Source of the DNA: Paraburkholderia sp. SOS3
Lineage (GTDB): Bacteria; Pseudomonadota; Gammaproteobacteria; Burkholderiales; Burkholderiaceae
Length of the DNA stretch: 64,000 bases
Direction of reading: 5' to 3'
Assembly (NCBI RefSeq): GCF_001922345.1
Contig: NZ_CP018811.1
Span: 124,001 to 188,000, forward strand
Positions 25,779 through 33,363 of this stretch are shown in pieces. How positions within the stretch are numbered: position 1 is the stretch's first letter; the number at the start of each line of letters is the position of its first letter. The translations under genes and the position numbers were made by a program. Below the pieces are notes generated by a model. That model did no database searches. It was given only the letters and a program-made list of their open reading frames with translations, and was not told the DNA's origin.

Positions 25779-26996
25779 TTACGAGGTTCGAGCGTTATCG
25801 CGTCGTTCGCCGACCAGCGCAAGGCTGCGGTAAACGAGCCACGGACCCACGAGCTGCAGCACGACGATCGAGCACATGATGACCGCGCGCAGCATCGGAT
25901 CGAAATTCGGGTACATCGTGTAGGTGTCGTCGACGAGCAGATAGGCAAGCGCCGACATCGGCGACAGCGACAGACCGAGCGCCGCGCCCTGCTTCCAGTT
26001 CAACCCGCTCGGCTTCGCGAAAACGAGCACGCCCACCAGTTTGCCGACGAGGCGCGCGACGATCAGCCCGCACGCCGCGACACCACCGAGCGCGATATCG
26101 CGCCACTCGAAGGTGGTCAGTGTCAGCACGAACAGAATGACGGTGAGCAACCAGCCGGCCGTGCCGAAATGCTGCGGCCACAACTGCGGCCGCGCTTCGA
26201 GATTCTTGACGATGATGCCGGCCGCGAGCAAAGCCAGAATGGTCGATAGCTTGAAGACATGCGCAATCGCGATGGCGAGGAGCACGAGCCCGAACAACGC
26301 GACGAACGAATGCTCGTCCTGCATGTTGACGCGGCGATAGAAGAACGTGCAGGTGCGCGCGAGCAGATACGCGAGGATCAGCGAACCGACGAGCAGATAA
26401 AGCGGCTGGAGAATCGTCGCGAACACGTTGCCGTAAATTTCCTGATGCAGCCAGCCGGACGCGAGCTTTTCGATTACGACCGCATACATGCTGTTCAACG
26501 CCGTCAGCGTCATCAGACGCTGCGTGACCTGCCCTTCGGCGCGCAACTCGGTTTTGAGCTGGATCACCATCGCGGGCGACGTCGCCATCGCAATCGATGC
26601 GAGCACCATCGCAGTCATGACCGGCACGTGCACGAACAGCAGGACGGTCAGCACGAGCACGAAGGTCAGCGTCGCTTCCGCGATGCTCGAGAGGATCAGC
26701 CACGGATTGCGGCGGATCCAGCGCAAGTCGAGCCGGCTGCCGAGCTCGAACAGCAGCAGGCCGAGCGCCACGTCGAGCAATGGCCGTGCTGCGCTCGCAG
26801 ACTCCGCATCGATCACGCCCGACCCCGCGGCACCCGCGATCAATCCGATTACCGCATAACCGGAAATGCGCGGCAAATGCCAGGCGCGATAGCAGAGCTC
26901 GCCGCACAGGCCCGCAGCCAGCAGCGCGAGCCCCGCCCAAAAAATGGCATCGGGCGTGAGAGGCCAGGCGGGAAAAAATGAAAACGCCGACTTCAT
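25779..26996 (-). CDS. CPA2-family monovalent cation/proton antiporter (KefB/YbaL-like)
   Basis: Inner-membrane protein of 405 aa with about 11-12 hydrophobic segments. ATG 26996 ([20 protein letters not shown]) follows AAGGAG; the upstream frame is not credible. CPA2 landmarks: [14 protein letters not shown] near residue 43, [20 protein letters not shown] near residue 75, [15 protein letters not shown] near residue 125. There is no C-terminal RCK/TrkA_N nucleotide domain, unlike KefB/KefC. Co-transcribed with the ligase gene; KefB/C are gated by glutathione adducts, so a link to a glutathione-like product of the ligase is an attractive guess only. Confidence 0.87.
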   Translation of the reverse strand: MKSAFSFFPAWPLTPDAIFWAGLALLAAGLCGELCYRAWHLPRISGYAVIGLIAGAAGSGVIDAESASAARPLLDVALGLLLFELGSRLDLRWIRRNPWLILSSIAEATLTFVLVLTVLLFVHVPVMTAMVLASIAMATSPAMVIQLKTELRAEGQVTQRLMTLTALNSMYAVVIEKLASGWLHQEIYGNVFATILQPLYLLVGSLILAYLLARTCTFFYRRVNMQDEHSFVALFGLVLLAIAIAHVFKLSTILALLAAGIIVKNLEARPQLWPQHFGTAGWLLTVILFVLTLTTFEWRDIALGGVAACGLIVARLVGKLVGVLVFAKPSGLNWKQGAALGLSLSPMSALAYLLVDDTYTMYPNFDPMLRAVIMCSIVVLQLVGPWLVYRSLALVGERRDNARTS

Positions 26997-27627
26997 CGTG
27001 ATGGGTTCTCCTTGTGAGACAACCGCAGCAGGCCGGAAAAGCCGGAATGGACGGAATCTGCCCAAAGGGAGCGGCTGACGAGCAAACCCCTGAGCAAATC
27101 CCGGACTCGGAGAAGCGGCTCGTCGCAACGGGCGCTCGCGCCGACCTGTGTTGCGCTTGTCAACGATCGGGTGAAAAACGGGACGAACATGCCGATGCCA
27201 CGTCACTGCGCGCACATCGTCACGGGTGATAGAACGCCGTCGACTTTCGAATCAGATTCTGATGAACCGGCAACCGTTCCTTGGGTGCGCTGCGCCACCA
27301 TGAGCGGCACTCGGCGCGTGAAGAACGGCGATTGTGCCATAGCTTTCTTCTACCAGCTGGCAAAAGCGCCGAACTCACCGTCAAAGAGGTAAAACGTACG
27401 ACATCTGGATAACAAAGGGAAAAAGAGACCTTTGTCGGCAGGCACCGGGGGCGGTTCTTCCGTCCGCAGATTGAGTCTGCAAGCGCTTTGAAATGTGCTT
27501 TGACCTGCATTCCAGCCTGCATTCGGGAAGGCCTGCGGGTTTCCGTTTGGCCTGCTTCTGGACGGAAAGTTTGCGATGTCCTGCATGGAGTCGGCCGACC
27601 ACACCGGTGCGGGTCTTCTACTCAAAG

Positions 27628-27686
27628 GTTTACCTGTATGTATACGTAGTAGAAGTTAACAAGGGCATGCCGCTTTTGTGGACAAC
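27628..27686 (+). repeat. Origin-like element, copy B (inverted relative to copy A)
   Basis: Plus strand: GTTTAC, AT-rich CTGTATGTATAC, GTAGTAGAAG (27646-27655), TTAACAAG, a 17-nt spacer and TGTGGACAA (27677-27685, complement of TTGTCCACA). It matches the complement of copy A over its whole length with a two-base length difference. The two copies are 3.1 kb apart in opposite orientation, with their AT-rich ends facing each other across the ligase/antiporter pair. Confidence 0.65.
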
Positions 27687-27857
27687 ACCGGTTTACCGAA
27701 AGAAATCATGGTTTTGACGCGCGCATAACCGGACGCATAGCGTGTGCGTGCAGCGGTTGCTTCTGCTGGTAACTTTTGGGTCTTAAACGACTGGGCTCGA
27801 CTTACCCCGTTTACGTCCACATCGATTCCACACGCGTTTCGCGTCGAATTCGACCGG

Positions 27858-27866
27858 TTATCCACA
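27858..27866 (+). promoter_or_regulatory. Perfect DnaA box
   Basis: TTATCCACA, 43 bp beyond the mnmC stop codon, within CCGG(TTATCCACA)GACGCG and followed by a GATAACCGG block that repeats part of it in inverted form. Confidence 0.7.
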
Positions 27867-27908
27867 GACGCGCGGGGATAACCGGTCGGCGGTGCGGTGC
27901 GATTGTGT

Positions 27909-29912
27909 TCAGTCGAATTCGTCGTGCCGCAATGCGCGCAGCAGGAAACGGGCGGGGTCGATTGCTTCGGCGAGCTCGCGCTCGAGCGGCCATGGTTCGC
28001 CTTCGAGCTGCGAGGCGATCAGTTCGGCGCCGAGCGTGGCCCAGACGAGACCGCGCGAGCCGTAGGCGAATGCGCCGAAAAGTCCGTCCGAGCGCGGCAG
28101 ATCGCGCGGCCACGCGCCGCGCAGCTTCGCGGCATCGGCTATCGCTGCGGCTTCGTCGGCGAGCATGCCGATCATTGGCAGCCGGTCGCTCGTAACGCAG
28201 CGAAATGCGACGCGGCCTGTCAGCAAGTGCGACGCTTCGCATCGGTCGGTTTCATTCGATGAGAACGGGCCAGCAAGCGACGGCAGCATTCGCGCGACGC
28301 GCTCGATATTTTCGAGGTGCGCTTCGACACGCACTGCGGTGTCGGTATCGTCGATGTCGTAGGTGGCGCCCGCGAGTGTCGTACCGTCGGCCAGCGGCAC
28401 TGCGTAGCCCTCGCCGATCACAGGAAGGCGCAGGCCTTCGAGCGTGCCGATCGGGTCGATCGTGCGATCCGGCAGCAAGGTCAACTGCCCGCGCACGCTG
28501 CGTGTCGGCGCATGACTCAAGCTCGCGACGCGCGCCGCTTCATGAGCATTCGCAACGATGACGACCGGCGCGCACGCGAGTACCCGGCCCTCGGCATCGA
28601 ACACGGCCCACTGGTCGCCGGCACGTTCGACGCGGGCGGCTTCGACACCGTAACGCCGCACGAGAAGATCGCCGGCGCTTGCACATTGCGCTGCGCACAG
28701 TTGCGAAGGATCGATCCATCCGCCGCGGGGAAAAAAGCAGCCGCCTCGCGTGACCGGTAAGCCCGCGATGCTTGCGGCTTCATCGCGTGATACGGCGGTC
28801 ACGAACTCGGCCGGATACGCAAGCGATGCCAATACCTGTGCGAACGACTGCGCTTCCTCTTCGGATTCGGCGATCTGCAGCAGGCCGTCCGCACGATGCG
28901 TGATAGGCAAGTTGAGATCTGCAAGCGTCGACCAGCGTCGCAACGCGTATAGAAAACCTGCACGCGTGATGCGCGAGGCGACGCTGTCGTCGCGCGCGAG
29001 CATCGGGTGAAAAACGCCAGCCGGATTGCCCGATGCTTCGCGCGCCGGCGCGCGATGTCGTTCGAGCGACGTGATGCGCCAGCCGCGCGCTGCAAGCCGT
29101 TCTGTTATTGCGCAACCGGCCAGCCCGGCGCCGATCACGATCGCGTGCCGCTCGCTTACCGGAAGCGGCAGCGGCGGTTCATAGCGCCGCACGCGCCAGC
29201 GCGGCGCGAAGCGGCCGACTAGCATTGCGCGCTTGCCCGCAAAACCGCCGACCTTCGTGCATTCGAAGCCGGCTTGCGCGAGCCCGCGTTTGACGTCGCC
29301 GGCGCTCGAGTAGGTGGCGACCGTTGCGTCGTCGGCGGCGAGCCGCGTGAGCGATCTGAAAACCTGCGGGCTCCACAGGTCGGGATTTTTCGATGGCGCG
29401 AAGCCGTCGAGATAAATCGCGTCGGCGCGCATCGATAGCGACGGCAGCGTGTCGAGCGCATCGCCGAATACGAGCGTGAGCGTCACGCGCCCTGCTTCGA
29501 ATTCGAGACGGTGCATGCCGGGCACGAGCATCGGCCATGCCTCGGCGAGCAAGCGCGACAAATGCGAGATCGATGCATCCGCAACGATCGTTGCATGTGC
29601 GGTGCGCAAGTCGGCCGCCGAAAACGGATGCTTTTCGACCGATACGAAGTGAAGTCGCTCGCAGCGCGCCGGGTCGGCGCGCCACTGTGCCCACGTGGTC
29701 AGGAAATTGACGCCGAGGCCGAAGCCGGTCTCAAGAATGCTGAATATCCGGCGTTCGCGCCACCGCTCGGGCAGCGCGTTGCCGTTCAGAAACACATGCC
29801 CGGCTTGCGCAAAAGCGCCGGCGGCGCTGTGGTAGATGTCGTCGTGGCGTGGCGAATACGGCGTGCCGTCCGCGCGAAAAACGAGCGTAGCGGGTGTGAG
29901 CGTCGTGGCCAT
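27909..29912 (-). CDS. mnmC: Bifunctional tRNA mnm5s2U biosynthesis protein MnmC
   Basis: 667-aa cytosolic enzyme finishing mnm5(s2)U at the wobble position of tRNAs for Lys, Glu, Gln, Leu and Arg. The N-terminal third is the SAM methyltransferase (ILETGFGLGVNFLTTWAQW near residue 58; DAIYLDGFAPSKNPDLW near residue 165). The C-terminal part is the FAD oxidase (IVIGAGLAGCAITERLAARG near residue 256; FHPMLARDDS; RGQLTLLP). Length fits the fused form. Acts downstream of MnmE-MnmG; mnmE is at 59029. Starts MATTLTPATLVFRADGTPYS, the usual entry sequence. Confidence 0.95.
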   Translation of the reverse strand: MATTLTPATLVFRADGTPYSPRHDDIYHSAAGAFAQAGHVFLNGNALPERWRERRIFSILETGFGLGVNFLTTWAQWRADPARCERLHFVSVEKHPFSAADLRTAHATIVADASISHLSRLLAEAWPMLVPGMHRLEFEAGRVTLTLVFGDALDTLPSLSMRADAIYLDGFAPSKNPDLWSPQVFRSLTRLAADDATVATYSSAGDVKRGLAQAGFECTKVGGFAGKRAMLVGRFAPRWRVRRYEPPLPLPVSERHAIVIGAGLAGCAITERLAARGWRITSLERHRAPAREASGNPAGVFHPMLARDDSVASRITRAGFLYALRRWSTLADLNLPITHRADGLLQIAESEEEAQSFAQVLASLAYPAEFVTAVSRDEAASIAGLPVTRGGCFFPRGGWIDPSQLCAAQCASAGDLLVRRYGVEAARVERAGDQWAVFDAEGRVLACAPVVIVANAHEAARVASLSHAPTRSVRGQLTLLPDRTIDPIGTLEGLRLPVIGEGYAVPLADGTTLAGATYDIDDTDTAVRVEAHLENIERVARMLPSLAGPFSSNETDRCEASHLLTGRVAFRCVTSDRLPMIGMLADEAAAIADAAKLRGAWPRDLPRSDGLFGAFAYGSRGLVWATLGAELIASQLEGEPWPLERELAEAIDPARFLLRALRHDEFD

Positions 29913-30391
29913 GCGAGGTGAAAGACGGTCTGGCGGTTCGGAGGCAATGCTGCGTCGACCCGACTGGAACCGCTTGCGGCGGGCGCTTTGCGCGTGCTCG
30001 ACGAGCGTTTCGATGACGCTCGAAGTGCCGTTGCACGCGCAAAGCCGCTCCCGTGCGCGCGCAAAACGTTGGCAAAAACCAACGCTGAAACGCCCCGAAA
30101 CCCCGTCCGGGACGCGAATCCGACGCTAAAGGAGCGCAAATTGCCGATTTCCATGCTGGATCAGGCGCAGCGCGATGTAATTCTTCGAAACCCTTGTCCA
30201 GATTGGGTTTGCGCTGAGCTATCATAGCAAGCGCCGCGAGGGAAGCGGCAGCACGGCGTTCGATGCAGTGCGGCAGCGCGCTGCTTAGGTCGGGGAATTC
30301 CCAAGTCGTCGCTGCTCGACGGCGCGGCGCGCGCACGTATAATCGGCGCGTTCGCGCTGTTCGTGTCAACCTAAACCAGAAAGGAACCTTA
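29913..30391. other. Divergent mnmC-hupB intergenic region
   Basis: Carries both promoters. The hupB promoter is proposed at 30315-30343. A small inverted repeat CGTTGG/CCAACG with an A-rich loop sits at 30067-30084. Open frames here show no family resemblance. Confidence 0.55.
30315..30343 (+). promoter_or_regulatory. Predicted sigma-70 promoter of hupB
   Basis: A perfect -10 TATAAT at 30338-30343; the best -35 at 17-bp spacing is the weak CTCGAC at 30315-30320. The start codon is about 50 nt downstream, leaving a short leader with AAAGGAA. Confidence 0.6.
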
Positions 30392-30670
30392 ATGAACAAA
30401 CAGGAACTGATCGACGCCGTCGCAGGGCAGACGGGCGCCAGCAAGGCTCAAACCGGCGAAACGCTGGACACGCTCCTCGAAGTAATCAAGAAGGCAGTGT
30501 CGAAGGGTGACTCAGTTCAGTTGATCGGCTTTGGCAGCTTCGGTTCGGGCAAGCGCGCAGCACGTACGGGCCGCAACCCGAAGACCGGCGAAACCATCAA
30601 GATTCCGGCCGCCAAGACGGTCAAGTTCACGGCCGGTAAGGCATTCAAGGACGCAGTCAACAAGCGTTGA
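30392..30670 (+). CDS. hupB: HU-family nucleoid DNA-binding protein
   Basis: 92-aa histone-like protein that bends and compacts DNA, working as a dimer. [20 protein letters not shown] opens the family; the beta arm carries the diagnostic [20 protein letters not shown] with the intercalating Pro in NPKTG. The ATG follows AAAGGAACCTTA; an open frame extending to 30263 was rejected. Flanked by its own promoter and terminator, so a single-gene unit. Confidence 0.96.
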   Translation: MNKQELIDAVAGQTGASKAQTGETLDTLLEVIKKAVSKGDSVQLIGFGSFGSGKRAARTGRNPKTGETIKIPAAKTVKFTAGKAFKDAVNKR

Positions 30671-30706
30671 GCGAATTTCTTTTTTAGCTTCGCTGCATTT
30701 GTTGGC

Positions 30707-30730
30707 ACCCGCCGTGAGGCGGGTTTTTTT
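30707..30730 (+). terminator. Intrinsic terminator of hupB
   Basis: 7-bp stem ACCCGCC / GGCGGGT with GTGA loop followed by six T, 37 nt after the hupB stop. Confidence 0.92.
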
Positions 30731-30753
30731 CGTCCGCGTGTTTATCGCATTGC

Positions 30754-32070
30754 TCAATGACGATGCACGATCTGACCTTCGCGATGGTCGTGACTGTCGT
30801 CGTGCGCATGGTCGTGATCATGATCGTGCGTTTCGTCGTCTTCGAAATTCGCGTCCCAGGAAGGAAACGGATCCACGAACTGCAGCCAGCCGTCCGGGCC
30901 GAGCGCGTATTCGTCGTCGGTCAGCAAGCAAGCGTCGAACTTCGCCTGCCAGTGCGCGCGATCGATGTCGACACCGATCATCACGAGTTCCTGGCGGCGA
31001 TCGCCGATCGTCGCGTCGTCCAGATCGCCGTACCAGTCCGCGGTGATTTCAGCCATCAGCTCGTCATCGCCCTCCGGCCATTCGCTGCGATCCTGCGCTG
31101 CCCACCACATGCCGGCCGGCCCGTGCCGGCACGCGCCGCCCGCTTGCGACAGCATGCCGCCCATGTCGTTGCGCGTCGCGAGCCAGAAAAATCCCTTGGT
31201 ACGCAGGATTCCTTGCCACTCTTCGTGCATCAGCGCCCATAGACGTTCGGGATGAAACGGCCGCCGCGCGCGATAAACGAAATGGCCGATGCCGTACTGG
31301 TCGGCTTCGCCGGTATGTGCATGCTCGTGGTCGTGATGCAGCGACGCGAGCCAGCCTGGCGCATTCGACGCGCTGTCGAAATCGAAGCGTTTCGTGTCGA
31401 GGAGTTCGGATAACGGCACGGCGCCGAAGCGGCTCACGATTTGCACCGCGCGCGGGTTGATCTGCGCGAGGATGCGTTGCAGCTTCGCCAGCTCATCGGC
31501 ACTGACAAGATCGGCCTTGTTCACGACGAGCACGTCGCAGAATTCGATCTGGTCGATCAGCAGTTCGACGAGCGTACGGTCGTCTTGTTCCGATGCGGCG
31601 ATGCCGCGCTCGGCAAGACCGTCTGCGCACGCGTAGTCGCGTAGGAAATTGAAGGCATCGACGACGGTCACCATCGTGTCGAGCCGCGCGATGTCGGCAA
31701 GCGACGCGCCGTCGTCATCGACGAAGGTGAAGGTTTCGGCGATCGGCATCGGCTCGGCGACGCCGGTCGATTCGATCAGGATTGCATCGAATCGATTTTC
31801 GGCGGCAAGGCGCCGGATCTCCGCCAGCAGATCGTCGCGCAGCGTGCAGCAGATGCAGCCGTTCGACATTTCCACGAGCTGCTCTTCGACATGCGAAAGT
31901 TCGGCGGCATCGCGCACCAGCGCGGCGTCGATATTGACGGCGGCGAGGTCGTTGACGATAACGGCGACACGAAGTCCTGCCCGGTTCGCGAGGATGTGAT
32001 TGAGGAGCGTCGTCTTGCCGGCGCCCAGAAAACCGGAGAGCACGGTGACGGGCAGTGGCGGCTGGTTCAT
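30754..32070 (-). CDS. COG0523/CobW-family GTP-binding metallochaperone
   Basis: 438-aa GTPase thought to deliver Zn or a related metal. Walker [17 protein letters not shown] near residue 11, the family-defining metal motif [11 protein letters not shown] near residue 71 (CxCC), ESTGVAEP, and G4 NKAD near residue 180. Two His-rich stretches (HHDHEHAH near residue 250; [15 protein letters not shown] near residue 420) point to metal buffering. The C-terminal CobW_C domain includes [15 protein letters not shown] 32070 chosen ([16 protein letters not shown]). No clear Zur operator was found upstream, so zinc control is unproven. Confidence 0.9.
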   Translation of the reverse strand: MNQPPLPVTVLSGFLGAGKTTLLNHILANRAGLRVAVIVNDLAAVNIDAALVRDAAELSHVEEQLVEMSNGCICCTLRDDLLAEIRRLAAENRFDAILIESTGVAEPMPIAETFTFVDDDGASLADIARLDTMVTVVDAFNFLRDYACADGLAERGIAASEQDDRTLVELLIDQIEFCDVLVVNKADLVSADELAKLQRILAQINPRAVQIVSRFGAVPLSELLDTKRFDFDSASNAPGWLASLHHDHEHAHTGEADQYGIGHFVYRARRPFHPERLWALMHEEWQGILRTKGFFWLATRNDMGGMLSQAGGACRHGPAGMWWAAQDRSEWPEGDDELMAEITADWYGDLDDATIGDRRQELVMIGVDIDRAHWQAKFDACLLTDDEYALGPDGWLQFVDPFPSWDANFEDDETHDHDHDHAHDDSHDHREGQIVHRH

Positions 32071-32185
32071 TGCGGTACCGGAAACGTGAGCGGAAAAACG
32101 CAGTATGCGGCAGGCCGGGACGGGCCGGAGCGTTTTACCGGTGTTTGCAAGGCGTCGCGGACGCAGCGCCCGACGGGGCGGACAG

Positions 32186-32212
32186 ATGCGGCAAGTGCGG
32201 CAGATGCGGCAG
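32186..32212. repeat. Three tandem 9-bp repeats
   Basis: ATGCGGCAA, GTGCGGCAG, ATGCGGCAG in direct succession, in the GC-rich 294-bp gap between the CobW-family gene and the transglycosylase gene. Nothing else was recognised in that gap. Confidence 0.6.
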
Positions 32213-32364
32213 ATTCCGTCGATACGAAAGGCGGGCGGCCGGCGCGCGGCGTGAAGCCGCATTGTGCATCAAATGGCGGGAATCCGTCGCGCGTGGCGCG
32301 GGGAACGGACGAAGCGGATTTGCGGGAGCACGCCGGCAACATCGAACGGCGCGCCGTGGCGCCG

Positions 32365-32811
32365 TCACTTCGTAGCCGGCATCAGCTTCCACTTTTGCAG
32401 GATCGCGACGATCTGCTGCGCGTACTTGTCGCGCAGCGCCGGCGTTTCCGAATGGTAGGCGCCGACCGCCTGCCACGTATTGCCGTACTTGTTCATTTTC
32501 TGGCGCAGATGCCATGCGGCGATATAGACGTTCTTGCACGGCTCCATCAGCGTGCCGCTCGAGATGCCGTATTGAGCAAGCGCGGGCAGATGCACGGAAT
32601 TGATCTGCATCACGCCGTAGTCGGTCGAGCCGTTCGCATTCTTATGCAGCGCGTCGGGCCGGTTATGCGATTCCTGCCATGCGATGGCCCGCAGAATCAG
32701 CGGATTGACTTTCTGGTACTGGGCTGCCTCGTCGAAGCAGTCCGCCCGCGCGGTGCCCGCCGCAAGAAGCGCGGTCAAGGCGGCGGTAACGGTCAAAAAG
32801 ATCGGCTTCAT
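32365..32811 (-). CDS. Lytic transglycosylase (IagB/VirB1-like)
   Basis: 148-aa secreted muramidase-like enzyme that opens peptidoglycan. Signal peptide MKPIFLTVTAALTALLAAGT cut near ARA-D; catalytic Glu in LRAIAWQESHNRP near residue 47, and the SLT motifs STDYGVMQINSVHLPAL and AWHLRQKMNKYGNTWQAVGAYHS. Small enzymes of this kind make room for envelope-spanning machines, and the type II secretion cluster begins 550 bp away in the opposite direction. Confidence 0.9.
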   Translation of the reverse strand: MKPIFLTVTAALTALLAAGTARADCFDEAAQYQKVNPLILRAIAWQESHNRPDALHKNANGSTDYGVMQINSVHLPALAQYGISSGTLMEPCKNVYIAAWHLRQKMNKYGNTWQAVGAYHSETPALRDKYAQQIVAILQKWKLMPATK

Positions 32812-33363
32812 CGGGCTTTAACGGTAAATGGAAGCAGAACAGCCGCCGTCGGAATTAAAGGTCCGGCAACGACCATCAAGATGACTAAGCAAATCAAAAA
32901 TAAAAAATAAAGACGGTGCGCATGCTCACAAAAAATGCCTGGGCGGCGTGGCCGACCTGTGCAATTGAGCACACCATCGGGGAAAACCCGCTCTAGCCAG
33001 GCGTCTTCGTCGTCTCGAACCGCCCGTATCATACCGGCAGACGATCGCGCGTCAATGTTGCCGGGCCGACATATACCGCGCGAATCGTGGCGTCCGTGTG
33101 TCATTGCGCACGCAACAAGATCGAATGCTTTCAACACCTTACGGAGCCGCAGACCGTCAGTGAGAACTCAGGCAGTCACCTGGTTTTGTGACATTTCCGA
33201 CACGAAAAGCTGGTACTGTTGCTGCTTTTCCGAATACCGGACCGCTGGCGCCCGTATGGCGATCGAGACCCAACGAGTGTGCCAGTCGATGACGGGGGCG
33301 ATGTCTTACCGCGGTATTCGCTGCGAACAGTCGGCGTAAAACGCCGGCATCCATATCAGATCC
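32812..33363. other. Divergent gap between transglycosylase gene and gspD
   Basis: About 550 bp that must hold the gsp promoter; I found no convincing -35/-10 pair. A locally A-rich stretch (AAATAAAAAATAAAG) lies at 32895-32913. Reading frames here were rejected as genes. Confidence 0.5.

Larger units (their letters stand above)
26997..27908. other. 910-bp intergenic region with origin-like elements
   Basis: No credible gene. It holds a near-match DnaA box TCTGGATAA (27404-27412), copy B of the box/trinucleotide element (27628-27686), a perfect DnaA box (27858-27866) and, close to it, GGGGATAAC. G+C falls in several stretches. It also contains the antiporter promoter, which I could not pinpoint. 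Confidence 0.65.

Noticed and set aside
32808..33137. Minus-strand frame of 109 codons with a hydrophobic C-terminus, overlapping the transglycosylase ATG by ATGA
   Set aside because: The first two thirds are Arg/Pro-rich with no family resemblance and no ribosome site; the hydrophobic part comes from an A/T-rich leader. A short coupled leader peptide cannot be excluded.
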